Assembly: GCA_963578805.1 (NCBI GenBank)
Contig: CAUZDY010000002.1
Location: 75,962 to 139,961 of the forward strand
Direction of reading: 5' to 3'
From: CAUZIB01 sp963578805
GTDB lineage: Bacteria; Acidobacteriota; Vicinamibacteria; Vicinamibacterales; UBA8438
Length of the DNA stretch: 64,000 bases
Shown here: positions 43,690 to 53,377 of the stretch, piece by piece
How the letters are laid out: each line of letters begins with the position of its first letter
Position numbering within the stretch: the first letter of the stretch is position 1
Translations under genes and position numbers: made by a program
Notes under the pieces: model-generated
Told to the model about the DNA's origin: nothing
Seen by the model: only the letters and a program-made list of their open reading frames with translations
Databases searched by the model: none

Positions 43690-45225
43690 CTAGCTAGTCT
43701 TGACCGGTGGAATGGCCTCCATGAGCAGATCGAACGCGCGCTGGAGCGCGTGCCCGCCGGCTTTCGCCCCCGTGTACTTACCGATTCTCACCACGACGAG
43801 CTGATGCGTCGGGATGATCGTGGTGCTCTGCCCTCCCGCACCTCGCATACTGAACGCGCTCTCCGGAATTCCACCTGACCCGTTGGCATTGACCCAGAAG
43901 AGCGACCCGCCATATTGAGGGCGACCGTCGGCAATCCACGCCGGTGCCGTCTCGGAGGCGTAATCGACCCAGCCTTCCGGTAGGATTCTTTCTCCGTTCC
44001 ACACGCCGTCCGTCAGGTAAAGGTTCGCCAGCCTCGCCCAGTCACGCGCCGGCATGAGCGCCCGCCCCTGACCCAGGAAGTTACCGTAGGGATCGGTTTC
44101 GATCACCGCGTCGCGGATGCCGATCTTATCGAACAGGTTACGCTGTGGGAATGCGTGATAGTTCTCTCCCCGAGCCTCCACAGCGAGCCGAACCAAGTAG
44201 CTCGCCAGCACGGGATCGGTGTTCCGGTAGCGTCCAACCGTGTTGGGGGGCCACTGTTGAGGACGTGTGGCCGCGTAGTCGTACGAGTTCACCGTCCCCG
44301 TATACAGATACACATGATCGGTGTATCCGATCGACGAATCGTAATCTGGATCCTGCGGCGCCCGAATCCTGAGTCCGCTTGACATCCTCAGGATGTCACC
44401 AATGCGAATGTCTTGACGCGAATCGCCTGGTGTTTGCCACTCGGGGATCGGCGCAGACTGCCAGAGCTCGTACTCGCCTTGTTCGATAAGCACACCCACC
44501 AATGTACCGGTCAGGCTCTTGGTCATCGACCAGGACTCAAGAGGGCTATGCATGTCCACATCATCCCCATAGCGCTCACCGACGATGCGGCCCTTGTATG
44601 TAAAGAGAAGCGCAAGCGTGCGAGCCTCCGGCGGGCCAAACCCTACGTCAAGTGCTTCCTTCACCTTGATCATGTCTAGCTCAGCTGGCCAAGGGTCGTC
44701 AGGCAGCAGGTCCCCCATGGGCCAAACTGTCGTCTCGGCTGGGGGAAGATTTCGTGGCACATCAGTGGGAGTGAAGTAGACCGAGTCCTCCCCGATCGGT
44801 AACGCCACGCATCCCTGATTCTTGTAGCGCTTAGCCACACGCGTCACACCATCCGGTAGCGTCAGGGCAACCGACTGCCTCTCGACGTCAACAACCCGGC
44901 TAACCACGTGACGCCGTTCCTCGAACGGACTCGTGAAACCACCGATATGTACCGCTGCATCTTCCGGATCGAGTCCTGTGAGAAACACTGCCGAGCACAG
45001 GGTACGTGCAAATCCGGCCGTATGGTGGTGAAGTGCCTCACCCGGCGGAGGCGTGTATTCCGTATCCAGTTCGAGCTCAGCGGCTCGCGTAGCTAGAACC
45101 GATTGGGCCTCCTGCGTGCCCGACTCTTCGACAGTTCCAGAAACCGCCGTCTCGGGTCCTCCACACGCCACCGATGACAGAAACGCAACGACGAACAAGA
45201 AACCAACGTACGCGTTACTACGCAT
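43690..45225 (-). CDS. Exported serine hydrolase of the beta-lactamase/6-aminohexanoate-dimer hydrolase type
   Basis: A 511-residue lipoprotein; the signal peptide ends SSVAC-G. The SxxK active site is in LESWSMTKSLTGTLVGVLIEQGEYEL, the second motif is RYRNTDPVLASYL (YxN), and MRGAGGQSTTIIP stands in the place of the KTG-type third motif. This is the class C beta-lactamase/esterase family (COG1680), whose members cleave amides, esters or D-amino acid peptides. The N-terminal 150 residues before the domain are unassigned. AAGGAG precedes the ATG by five to six bases. Its substrate is unknown; antibiotic resistance should not be assumed. Confidence 0.9.
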   Translation of the reverse strand: MRSNAYVGFLFVVAFLSSVACGGPETAVSGTVEESGTQEAQSVLATRAAELELDTEYTPPPGEALHHHTAGFARTLCSAVFLTGLDPEDAAVHIGGFTSPFEERRHVVSRVVDVERQSVALTLPDGVTRVAKRYKNQGCVALPIGEDSVYFTPTDVPRNLPPAETTVWPMGDLLPDDPWPAELDMIKVKEALDVGFGPPEARTLALLFTYKGRIVGERYGDDVDMHSPLESWSMTKSLTGTLVGVLIEQGEYELWQSAPIPEWQTPGDSRQDIRIGDILRMSSGLRIRAPQDPDYDSSIGYTDHVYLYTGTVNSYDYAATRPQQWPPNTVGRYRNTDPVLASYLVRLAVEARGENYHAFPQRNLFDKIGIRDAVIETDPYGNFLGQGRALMPARDWARLANLYLTDGVWNGERILPEGWVDYASETAPAWIADGRPQYGGSLFWVNANGSGGIPESAFSMRGAGGQSTTIIPTHQLVVVRIGKYTGAKAGGHALQRAFDLLMEAIPPVKTS

Positions 45226-45323
45226 CTTCTCTCCTTCTGCCTGTTCTCAAGAGGCCGTACGTGTCGGTCTTTCGTTCCCAACGAGGCCGTTTACTGTGTA
45301 GGAGACCCGCACGCGAACACCCG

Positions 45324-46055
45324 TCAACGTCCACCTACCGGTATTGCCTTCGCGACAAAGTCTAGAAGCATCCGGTGGAACTCCTCCGGCCGATCCAAAT
45401 ACCAGGCATGACGAGCGCCAGTCAGGATTACTGTCTCACCGTTCAGAGCCTGAGCCAGAATATTGGCCTGCGACACAGGAATGACCTGATCGTCTCCTCC
45501 CCACATCACTAACGTCGGCACGTCCACCCGCATCAAGGCTTCCAGATGGTCGTTAATTCCCACAGGCGCAATAGGTATATAGCCCGCCACGCGTTCAGGA
45601 TGTCGGGCAACCAAAGGCAGACTGAACCCGCCGCTCATGGACGGCGACACCATCAGGAACCGACTGGTCGGCCACAGCATCTCCAGTGCGTGGTGCAGGT
45701 AGTCGTTACGCGGAATCGTTGACGCCTCGGAATCGCCATAGCCCGGCAGATCAAGGGCGACCACATGGTGCCCGGCATTGACTAACGAAGCTATGGTGCC
45801 AAGTGTGCGCCAGGTCTCAGAGGTGAATCGTCCACCGTGCAGCAACAGCACGCTGGTCGATTTAGGTGCCCCCGCTTCGAGATAGTGCAGCGTTGTTCCG
45901 TCAACCACGGCATTGTGACTTACGATCGGTGTCTGTGCAGCCGTCGGGGCAGTCGTGTGTAATAAGACAAGACAACCCCCAATGCCGAAAGTCACGCGAA
46001 GCGCAAACGCTCGCGGTGACAGCGTCAGCCCCACGTCCCTACGCCGATATGTCAC
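45324..46055 (-). CDS. Exported alpha/beta hydrolase (ABHD14-like)
   Basis: A 243-residue alpha/beta hydrolase. VLLLHGGRFTSETW gives the oxyanion loop, VALDLPGYGDSEAS the second strand, VSPSMSGGFSLPL the nucleophile serine elbow, MWGGDDQVIPVSQA the aspartate, and LTGARHAWYLDRP the histidine. The catalytic triad is complete. The order resembles ABHD14/CIB-type hydrolases. I chose GTG at 46055, which has GGAGAGG just upstream and gives a charged head followed by the signal-like FGIGGCLVLLHTTAPTAA; a longer frame to 46145 is less signal-like. It begins about 95 bases after the epoxide hydrolase-like gene, probably in one operon with it. Confidence 0.82.
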   Translation of the reverse strand: MTYRRRDVGLTLSPRAFALRVTFGIGGCLVLLHTTAPTAAQTPIVSHNAVVDGTTLHYLEAGAPKSTSVLLLHGGRFTSETWRTLGTIASLVNAGHHVVALDLPGYGDSEASTIPRNDYLHHALEMLWPTSRFLMVSPSMSGGFSLPLVARHPERVAGYIPIAPVGINDHLEALMRVDVPTLVMWGGDDQVIPVSQANILAQALNGETVILTGARHAWYLDRPEEFHRMLLDFVAKAIPVGGR

Positions 46056-46151
46056 CGCCCTCTCCGATTCCACAGCTAAACTCGACAGACACCTACAATC
46101 CCACAGCGAATACTGAACCAGCGAGTCATTCATACTGCCGGCCATCGCCGC

Positions 46152-47447
46152 TTATGGAGTCGCCGCACCTCCCACCCGCAGATCTTGAAAAAACGCTCGA
46201 ACGTCATCGACATAGAGCGCCGGTTCCTCACTGGCGGCGAAATGGCCTCCACTCGGCATCATAGTGAAGCGAGTGAGATTGTAGCGAGCCTCGAGCCACC
46301 GCCGTGGCGTGAACCTGAACTCCCCTGGAAACGCCGCGCACGCCGTCGGGACTTCGATCCGCTCTGTGCTTGGAGGATTCTCGCTGTGCCGGCCCTCATA
46401 GTAGTACCGGGCCGCCGACGTCGCTGTTTGCGTAACCCAGTAGATCGTGATGGTCGTGAGCAGTTCGTCCTTACTGAATTTCGTCTCTGGATTCCCGTCA
46501 CAGTCGCACCAGCTTCGATATTTCTCGACGATCCACGCCGCCAGCCCAACAGGAGAATCATTAAGGCTGTAGCCGAGGGTCTGTGGCTTCGTGCCCTGTA
46601 TGTGGCTGTAGCCACGCTCCTCTTCTGTCCAGAACGCAGCGCGTTCGCGCATCAGTGCAATTTCGGCGGCTGGTACGCCAGCCGTGGGGTTCGACGGATC
46701 TGGCGGACCAGCAGTGCACAGATTAAGGTGCAGACCTGCAACATGTTTACTGTCATCGACGGCGAGCCGTCGACTGATTCCTGCGCCAAGATCTCCGCCC
46801 TGCGCGCCATACCGCTCGTACCCTAGGCGCGCCATCAACTCCGCAAAGATCGCTGGTGTGCGATCGCGATAGCCCAACTGACGCGGCCGCTCCGAAAAGC
46901 CATAGCCTGGTATTGACGGAACCACGACGTGGAAGGCGTCCTCGGCACGTCCTCCGTAGCTGACGGGGTCGGTCAACGGCCCGATGACCTTGGTGAACTC
47001 CGCAAACGTTCCAGGCCAACCGTGGGTCAGTATCAAAGGAAATGCATCAGGTTCCTTCGATCGACGATGTATGAAATGGATGTCGATGCCGTCGATCGCG
47101 ACCTTGAATTGCTCGAACTGGTTGAGCCGGCGCTCTTGTGCCCGCCAGTCGAATTCGTCACGCCAGTAGTCGATCAGCTGCTTCAGGTAGGCCTGGTTGG
47201 TCCCAAGACTCCACCCCACTCCGTCGGGTTCGTCCGGCATGCGCGTCCGAACCAGTCTCTCCTTAAGGTCAACTAGTACGTCGTCAGGAACTTTAATCGT
47301 GAACGGCTCGACCTGGACACCGGCAGACGCCTGGTTCTCCGTGGCGCGTATCGAGCTTTCCAGAGGTGACCAGGGAAATTCTATAAAGACACCGAGCCCC
47401 AAGGGTAACAAACCCAGTAGCAAAAGAAAGAAGGCTGAACGCATCAT
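46152..47447 (-). CDS. Exported epoxide hydrolase (EHN domain plus alpha/beta fold)
   Basis: A 431-residue protein with an N-terminal signal-anchor (FFLLLLGLLPLGLGVF). Residues about 45-155 form the epoxide hydrolase N-terminal domain (VEPFTIKVPDDVLVDLKERLVRTRMPDE...WRAQERRLNQFEQFKVAIDGIDIHFIH). In the catalytic domain THGWPGTF is the HGxP loop, AQGGDLGAG carries the nucleophile D219, and MPSGGHFAASEEP the histidine. This matches microsomal-type epoxide hydrolases, which open epoxides to diols; related juvenile-hormone-type enzymes share the fold. AGGAG is eight bases before the ATG. The membrane anchor places it in the periplasm or on the membrane. Confidence 0.92.
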   Translation of the reverse strand: MMRSAFFLLLLGLLPLGLGVFIEFPWSPLESSIRATENQASAGVQVEPFTIKVPDDVLVDLKERLVRTRMPDEPDGVGWSLGTNQAYLKQLIDYWRDEFDWRAQERRLNQFEQFKVAIDGIDIHFIHRRSKEPDAFPLILTHGWPGTFAEFTKVIGPLTDPVSYGGRAEDAFHVVVPSIPGYGFSERPRQLGYRDRTPAIFAELMARLGYERYGAQGGDLGAGISRRLAVDDSKHVAGLHLNLCTAGPPDPSNPTAGVPAAEIALMRERAAFWTEEERGYSHIQGTKPQTLGYSLNDSPVGLAAWIVEKYRSWCDCDGNPETKFSKDELLTTITIYWVTQTATSAARYYYEGRHSENPPSTERIEVPTACAAFPGEFRFTPRRWLEARYNLTRFTMMPSGGHFAASEEPALYVDDVRAFFQDLRVGGAATP

Positions 47448-47525
47448 GGACCACGCTCCTCACCAGAACCGAGTTTTAGATCAGGACCCTTATACACTGA
47501 CACCCGAGTCAGACATAGGCCATCC

Positions 47526-47555
47526 TTGACTGAACTCTGAGAAAGCTATTTTGAT
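47526..47555 (+). promoter_or_regulatory. Candidate promoter of the second PQQ protein gene
   Basis: TTGACT (47526-47531) and TTTGAT (47550-47555) are separated by 18 bases, about 105 bases before the start codon. The -35 is good and the -10 fair. It lies in the divergent gap shared with the epoxide hydrolase gene. Confidence 0.35.
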
Positions 47556-47658
47556 CCGCTTGCAGAAGCCGGAGTAACGGCCTATTGTCTCCGTTTGGAG
47601 TTAAGCGGCCGTGGCCACTTACTGAACGCACGCGCTGCGAAGAAGCGGCGGAATACTA

Positions 47659-49482
47659 ATGAGCTTGACACTTACGCTGACAACGATGGACGACAACGCC
47701 GACCAACGCCGAGCCCCAGACACGAGCGCGGTCGTCGTGATCGCGGCCGCCTGTCTCATGGCGCTCGGCGTCAGCGGATCCGCGCAGGTCCAACCCAGTT
47801 CGACTGACTGGCCCAGCCAGAACTTGAACCTTGACAATAATCGGTTCGCGCCGTTGGAGGAAATCAACGGCACGAACGTGAGTCAGCTCGCCGAGCGATG
47901 GTCTTATGAGGTTGGACCGACTGACAATATTGCGCAAACCACCCCGCTCGTGGTCGACGGTGTGATGTATTTCCATTCGCACTCCACTCTCTTTGCCATC
48001 GACGCGGCCACCGGTCACGAACTGTGGACGGCGGTCCTTAACGCCGGATCGGATAGCGCTAGCCCCGTACGTGGACCGACCTTCGTTGACGGAACAATCT
48101 ACGCTTATCGCGGCGCCGATCTCTATGCCATGAACGCCGACACCGGTGTGCCGGTCGAGACGTTCGGAGACCAAGGGATATTGACGGTCGTCAGTAACGC
48201 CTTGCAAATGAAATACCCGGACGATTTCCCACCAAGTCTCGACCCGGTCAGTATCGGCTACCGCATCACCACGCCGCCGGCGCACTATGACGGAACCATG
48301 TATGTTGCGGCCGCGCTCTCCGAGGGACATATTCCAGGCGGTCTGGTCATAGCTACCGACGCCGACACCGGCGCCATTAAGTGGGTGTTCAACACGATTC
48401 CACAGGGCCCACAGGACGAAGGCTGGGAAATTGCGCGCGATACTTGGGGCGACGGTGCCCGCGCCGGTGGTGGCATCTGGACTCAACCAGCGGTCGACCC
48501 GGAACTGGAGATGGTGTACGTCAATGCTGGTAACCCATCACCCGACTACGACGGGTCGGCGCGGGTTGGGATCAACCTATTCAGTAATAGTACGATCGCG
48601 CTCGACCTTCACACCGGCACACTACAGTGGCACTACCAGGCGGTGCACCACGACCTCTGGGACTGGGACCACGTGACGGGTCCGGTGCTGTTTGATGTGA
48701 CTGGCGACGACGGCCAGACCATCAAGGGGCTTGCCGCAGCCGGCAAGAACTGTCTCTTCTACATGTGGAATCGAGAGTCTGGAGAACCGCTTCACGCGAT
48801 GGTAGAAACGGTCGTGCCCACCGAGACCGACGTGCCGGGTGAGCAGGTCTGGCCGACACAGCCGATCCCGCATAATGCCGCCGGAGTACCGATGACTCCG
48901 CTCTGCGCCACCTTCGTCTCGCTCGACGATCCGGAACTGGCGGCTCGCTCAGCGCAGATGTACGCGCCCTACTGGATCAGTAAATCAGTCATCGTGCCGC
49001 ACGGCGGCTCCAGCTTCGGTTCACCCTCGTTCAGCCCCCGCACTGGCCTGGTCTACGTCACCGGGAAAAACGGCGCCATTGCGCTCGTCGTTAACCCGGT
49101 CGGCGACACCCTCGAACCTGGACCGGACTCCCGCGGGCACACCGAAAACTTCGATAGTATCGATCGGCTCAGTGAAGACTTTCCACCAGAAGTCACGGTC
49201 TCGGCATACGATCCGCTGAGCGGCGAGCAGACGTGGCAGACGATACTTCCGGCGAGAACATCGATCGGTGCCAGCGGCAACATGGTGACGGCAGGCGACC
49301 TGGTGTTCCAAGGTGTCGAAGATGGGGGATTTTACGCGCTGAACGCCAAGACGGGCGAGATGCTTTACCGGTTCGATGCCCCTCGACCGATTCGGGCGAA
49401 CCCGATGACGTATGAGGTCGCCGGTAAACAGTACGTGACCATCGTTGCAACCAACACGGTAGTCACGCTGGCGTTACCGTAG
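47659..49482 (+). CDS. Exported PQQ-binding beta-propeller dehydrogenase
   Basis: A 607-residue quinoprotein of the alcohol/glucose dehydrogenase superfamily. A hydrophobic stretch (VVVIAAACLMALGVSGSA-Q) acts as signal peptide after a polar head; ATG at 47686 would shorten that head and is equally likely as start. The propeller begins WPSQNLNLDNNRFAPLEEINGTNVSQLAERW and continues FAIDAATGHELW, GLVIATDADTGAIKW, QWHYQAVHHDLWDWDHVTGP and GGFYALNAKTGEMLYRF. WDWD matches the PQQ-site region of this family. It differs from the copy at 12653 in lacking the long insert there. The substrate is unknown. Spaced 128 bases before the amidohydrolase on the same strand. Confidence 0.88.
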   Translation: MSLTLTLTTMDDNADQRRAPDTSAVVVIAAACLMALGVSGSAQVQPSSTDWPSQNLNLDNNRFAPLEEINGTNVSQLAERWSYEVGPTDNIAQTTPLVVDGVMYFHSHSTLFAIDAATGHELWTAVLNAGSDSASPVRGPTFVDGTIYAYRGADLYAMNADTGVPVETFGDQGILTVVSNALQMKYPDDFPPSLDPVSIGYRITTPPAHYDGTMYVAAALSEGHIPGGLVIATDADTGAIKWVFNTIPQGPQDEGWEIARDTWGDGARAGGGIWTQPAVDPELEMVYVNAGNPSPDYDGSARVGINLFSNSTIALDLHTGTLQWHYQAVHHDLWDWDHVTGPVLFDVTGDDGQTIKGLAAAGKNCLFYMWNRESGEPLHAMVETVVPTETDVPGEQVWPTQPIPHNAAGVPMTPLCATFVSLDDPELAARSAQMYAPYWISKSVIVPHGGSSFGSPSFSPRTGLVYVTGKNGAIALVVNPVGDTLEPGPDSRGHTENFDSIDRLSEDFPPEVTVSAYDPLSGEQTWQTILPARTSIGASGNMVTAGDLVFQGVEDGGFYALNAKTGEMLYRFDAPRPIRANPMTYEVAGKQYVTIVATNTVVTLALP

Positions 49483-49610
49483 GCACTCCCGAGCTATCAG
49501 CACGCGAACGCCACGGCTTAATGGTCGGCCGCATAGGAGACTTCTCTCCTTGAGCCCGAATTCCTGTTATCCTGCGGCGGTCACCTATCCCTTCGTCCGA
49601 GGAGACTTCG

Positions 49611-50876
49611 ATGTCCCACCGATCCGGTTATATCCTGCTGGTCGTCTTACTGGCCCTCACCTGGAACCAGACAAGTCAGGCGCAATCGCTCGACCTGCTT
49701 ATCCGGGGCGGCCGCGTCATCGATCCGCGCAACGGCATTGACGAGATTCGCGATGTTGGAATCATCGACGGCCGTATTGCCGAGGTCGCCACTGGAATCG
49801 ACGCGACCAGAGCCGAGACTGTCGTCGACGCGGTTGGACTCGTGGTGGCACCGGGTTTCGTTGACCTGCACACCCACGTTTTTTTCGGTACACAACCAAA
49901 CTCAGCCTACAGCGACGGGCACAGCGCAATACCGCCTGACGGTTTCACGTTCCGGTCGGGCGTAACCACAATCGTCGATCTTGGCGGATCCGGTTGGCGT
50001 GACTTTATCCAGTTCAAGGAGCAAGTTATCGAGCGCTCGCAGACGCGCGTGCTAGCGTTTCTCAACATCGTGGGCAGCGGAATGAAGGGCGGACCAATCG
50101 AACAGAACATCGCCGACATGGATCCAAAATTGACCGCACTGCGAGCGAGCCAGTTTCGGGACATCGTCGTCGGTGTCAAGACGGCCCACTACCGATCAGT
50201 TGTCGGTGCGGAATGGGAGGCCGTCGATCGGGCGGTGGCCGCTGGTAACCTGGCTAACCTACCCGTGGCCGTCGACTTCGGTAGCCAGGATCCGCACCTG
50301 TCGCTCCGGGATCTGTTTCTGATTCATCTTCGGCCTGGTGATATCTTCACACACGCGTTTTCCCAATCTCGGGGACGGATGGCGATTGTCGATGACGCAG
50401 GCCGTCTCCGTCCGTATCTCGCCGAGGCGCGTGAACGTGGCATCGTCTTCGACGTTGGCCACGGCGGTGGTAGCTTCAGATTCCGTCAGGCAGTACCGGC
50501 AATGGAACAAGGGTTTCCGCCCGACACGATCAGCACCGACCTGCATACAGGCAGTATGAATGGTGGCATGAAGGACATGCTGAACGTTGCGTCGAAGTTC
50601 CTTAACATGGGAATGCCGCTAGCCGATGTGGTAGCCAAGTCGACATGGGCGGCAGCCGAGACGATTCACCGGGACGACTTCGGGCATCTGAGCATCGGCA
50701 CGGAGGCCGACGTTGTCGTGCTTGCCGTACGAGAGGGGGAGTTTGGCTTCCTAGACGTGGGTAATGAGACGATACGAGGCACCCAGAAGCTTGAGGCTGA
50801 GATGACGGTACGTGCCGGTCGAGTTGTCTGGGACCTGAACGGTCGAGCGGGCACCCCATCGGAGGTCCAACCCTGA
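49611..50876 (+). CDS. Exported amidohydrolase/deacetylase family metalloenzyme (Sec signal)
   Basis: A 421-residue amidohydrolase of the COG3964 (EF_0837/AHA_3915-like deacetylase) type. A Sec signal peptide (YILLVVLLALTWNQTSQA-Q) is followed by LLIRGGRVIDPRNGIDEIRDVGI. Metal-binding residues are in GFVDLHTHVFFG, the likely carboxylated lysine in VVGVKTAHYR, and FTHAFS, VFDVGHGGGSF and DTISTDLHTGS contribute the remaining ligands. Such enzymes hydrolyse cyclic or N-acyl amides. It has a paralogue at 56609 with a Tat signal. GAGGAGA stands before the ATG. It is the downstream partner of the PQQ protein gene. Confidence 0.9.
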   Translation: MSHRSGYILLVVLLALTWNQTSQAQSLDLLIRGGRVIDPRNGIDEIRDVGIIDGRIAEVATGIDATRAETVVDAVGLVVAPGFVDLHTHVFFGTQPNSAYSDGHSAIPPDGFTFRSGVTTIVDLGGSGWRDFIQFKEQVIERSQTRVLAFLNIVGSGMKGGPIEQNIADMDPKLTALRASQFRDIVVGVKTAHYRSVVGAEWEAVDRAVAAGNLANLPVAVDFGSQDPHLSLRDLFLIHLRPGDIFTHAFSQSRGRMAIVDDAGRLRPYLAEARERGIVFDVGHGGGSFRFRQAVPAMEQGFPPDTISTDLHTGSMNGGMKDMLNVASKFLNMGMPLADVVAKSTWAAAETIHRDDFGHLSIGTEADVVVLAVREGEFGFLDVGNETIRGTQKLEAEMTVRAGRVVWDLNGRAGTPSEVQP

Positions 50877-50941
50877 TCACCCCGCCGACAGCGGATCTCC
50901 TCATTACATTCCAGGACACATAGCCTCGACCGCCTGGTTCT

Positions 50942-52114
50942 TTACATCCCGTTGGCCATCCACGCAGTCAACGATTGTCGCTTGGACTTCGCGACGAACG
51001 GTCGGCCGATGATGAGCTCCTGGTCGGTATCTGCCTTCGGGACAAGCTTTTGGGTTCGGCCGAGTTGGTTGTCAGCGCCGTACATGTTTCCCTCCGAATC
51101 GACCGAAAAGGCGTGCACTTCATTGAATCGTATCGCGCCTTCGTTTGGAAGGTTCCACGTGTAGAGCCTGTTACCACCAAAGTCCAACTTTACAAATTTA
51201 AGAGGCCGAAGGTCAGACACCCAAACATGCTCCTCATTGACGACAAGGTCTAAAGGCAGACCGAAGCCATCCCAGACGTCAATCCACTCGACTCCAGATT
51301 GACTTAGTCCGTTACTTTCTCCGGTCACCCTGAAAACCTGTACTCGTCCACCCGAACGGTCGAGTGCGAAGATTCTGTTGTCGGGTCCAATGGCGACAGC
51401 ATGTACCCCATTAAACTCGCCACGGCCATTTCCAAATCTGCCGAACTCCGACAAATAGTTTCCGGCACTATCCATGATGACGATGCGGTGATTGTCGAGA
51501 CCGTCGGCCACCAATACTCTGCCGTCGGGTAAAAACGCCACATCTTGCGGTCTACCAAAATGGGTCTCGCCGCTGCCAGCGATGTTCTTCTCACCGAGAG
51601 TCATGACAAGCTCTCGCCCATCGTTTGAAAAGACAAAGATCTGGTGCAGGGTCTCGTTGACGACCCACACGCGGCGTTCGGGGTCGTAGGGGCTAATGCG
51701 AATCCGATGCGGTCCAGGGCCATCGGCTCCTTCAAAGAGATGGTTCCATTGGTCCCACACCTCAAGCACGTTCCCGGTACTGTCAACGACAACGATGCAG
51801 TTTTTCCATACGCGGTTGGGTTCACGGAGAACGTTCAATCCGATTGACCCGGCCCAACCGGCGAAGCCGGTTGGGACCGGGTCAGGCAGACGAGTCTCTC
51901 CACGTTGAAGAATAAAGATTCGATCCAAAGATTCGACGAAGACCCCCGAGTTTCCTCCAAAGGCAAACCCCTCGTCGGCATATGGTTTCAACCATCCCTC
52001 TACGACATCGTAGGGACTCGATCCAAGTGGTCCCAAATCCTGTGACAGGACAGGGTAAGGCGTTACACCGGTCAAAACGAGAACTACAAGAATACCGAGG
52101 CGGCGTTCGATCAC
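50942..52114 (-). CDS. Exported six-bladed beta-propeller (NHL-repeat) protein
   Basis: A 390-residue exported protein. I chose GTG at 52114 because AGGAGGG lies directly before it; a longer frame to 52147 has no such site. After the signal (ILVVLVLTGVTPYPVLS-Q) NHL repeats follow: NSGVFVESLDRIFIL, GPHRIRISPYDPERRVWVVNETLHQIFVFSNDGREL, FGRPQDVAFLPDGRVLVADGLDNHRIVIMD, FNGVHAVAIGPDNRIFALDRSGGRVQVF, FNEVHAFSVDSEGNMYGADNQLGRTQKLV. It resembles peptidylglycine alpha-amidating-lyase-like propellers, but no catalytic role can be assigned. It converges with the amidohydrolase gene. Confidence 0.85.
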   Translation of the reverse strand: MIERRLGILVVLVLTGVTPYPVLSQDLGPLGSSPYDVVEGWLKPYADEGFAFGGNSGVFVESLDRIFILQRGETRLPDPVPTGFAGWAGSIGLNVLREPNRVWKNCIVVVDSTGNVLEVWDQWNHLFEGADGPGPHRIRISPYDPERRVWVVNETLHQIFVFSNDGRELVMTLGEKNIAGSGETHFGRPQDVAFLPDGRVLVADGLDNHRIVIMDSAGNYLSEFGRFGNGRGEFNGVHAVAIGPDNRIFALDRSGGRVQVFRVTGESNGLSQSGVEWIDVWDGFGLPLDLVVNEEHVWVSDLRPLKFVKLDFGGNRLYTWNLPNEGAIRFNEVHAFSVDSEGNMYGADNQLGRTQKLVPKADTDQELIIGRPFVAKSKRQSLTAWMANGM

Positions 52115-52256
52115 ATTCCCTCCTAAAACATACGAAACGGATTTCAACTGTCTGGAGCAGGAAGTTCTCTGTCGCCACCAAGAGGAAGCACACCGTCTGG
52201 CACCTCAGTGGTGACACCCACGAAAACTGACGCACCAGCTCGCGGGCTAACTACTG

Positions 52257-53126
52257 CTAGTGCCTCTCGATGAATGCCGCGATCCTCATCATCCCTGGGT
52301 CGTGGTCTTCGCCCATCTTCGAGTTCACGCTACCATGGGTACGATCTGCGATCTGCTCCAGAAAGACCTCATTTCCATGAACCATCAGCTCGGCCTTCAG
52401 GCGGTCGTTCTGCTCACGCCGCCAGAAGTCATCACCGTCGGCGTAAACAAACAGCATTGGAGGCTTACCCGAACCAATGTAGGGCGTCACGGATGCACGC
52501 AGCCAGACGTCCTCGTTCGTGCCCCATACCGTCTTCGGACGACGCGGTGCGACGGCTGGTTCCTCAACGTAGAGAAATGGGCTAATCGGAATCGTTCCGC
52601 GAATATCGGACAGCTTCATCCCATGAGCGGCCAGATACGATGGGTCGACTGACATGAGAGCGGCCAGGTAGGCTCCCGCTGAGTGACCGGCAACGAACAC
52701 CCGGTTGGGGTCGCCACCGTAAATTTCGATATTTCGCTTCGCCCACACGAAGGCGGCGGTCGCATCCTCCATATGGGCCGGGTGCATCACGGTCGGAGAC
52801 AGTCGGTAATTTACGCTCACGACGCCAATCCCTCGCGCGGTCAACTGCCTGGCCAGACCTTCCCCAATTGCCTTGGCACCGGCTAGCAGGCCTCCGCCGT
52901 GAAAATAGAGCACGACCGGCACGTCCATCGAAGCCTGTGGCATGAAGACGTCGAGCCTATCCTTGTTTGCAGCGTAGTCAGTTCCGGAGATGTAATCGAT
53001 GTCACGATGCACAACGGCGTCCTGTGCCGAACCTTGCCTAGCGGCAAGCGTGCTAAGCGTGATGATGATCATGGCCGTGATCGTGAACCGATCGACTCGT
53101 AGTCCCGGCGATGTGATGTTTCGCAT
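52257..53126 (-). CDS. Exported alpha/beta hydrolase, carboxylesterase/HSL-like
   Basis: A 289-residue esterase. ATG at 53126 has AAGGAAG upstream and begins a signal peptide (ITAMIIITLSTLAARQGSA-Q). DRLDVFMP leads into VVLYFHGGGLLAG (oxyanion HGGG, 76-79), the nucleophile is in VAGHSAGAYL (S149), aspartate in FVYADGDDFW and histidine in IADRTHGSV. This is the hormone-sensitive-lipase-like group that hydrolyses small esters. The long frame reaching 53354 overlaps the divergent threonine synthase region and is not used. The substrate is unknown. Confidence 0.9.
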   Translation of the reverse strand: MRNITSPGLRVDRFTITAMIIITLSTLAARQGSAQDAVVHRDIDYISGTDYAANKDRLDVFMPQASMDVPVVLYFHGGGLLAGAKAIGEGLARQLTARGIGVVSVNYRLSPTVMHPAHMEDATAAFVWAKRNIEIYGGDPNRVFVAGHSAGAYLAALMSVDPSYLAAHGMKLSDIRGTIPISPFLYVEEPAVAPRRPKTVWGTNEDVWLRASVTPYIGSGKPPMLFVYADGDDFWRREQNDRLKAELMVHGNEVFLEQIADRTHGSVNSKMGEDHDPGMMRIAAFIERH

Positions 53127-53377
53127 GGCTTCCTTTTTGTTTTGTTGTCGATACATCCGACCAAACCACCGCGTTCTACTCTTACTGATAGATAGCGAAC
53201 GAACCACGGTGCCACATTCTCTGACGAAGATGCAACGGCTTGCTAGGCGGCAAGAAATTAGACCACAGGATGACACGTGTGCGTATTGGGACGCGGGACG
53301 TGATCCGTGCTGCCTCTTACCGCAGGCGCGTAACAGGCTTTGTGACGTCGCCAAATCCGGGCTATCATCCCCGCCCC

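Noticed and set aside
43690..45225. Antibiotic-resistance beta-lactamase
   Set aside because: The fold is that of the class C/esterase superfamily, but the KTG-type motif is not typical and the genomic context is catabolic; resistance is not supported.
47656..48486. Minus-strand frame of 276 codons opposite the PQQ protein
   Set aside because: Antisense shadow of an intact propeller gene; no start signal or motif.
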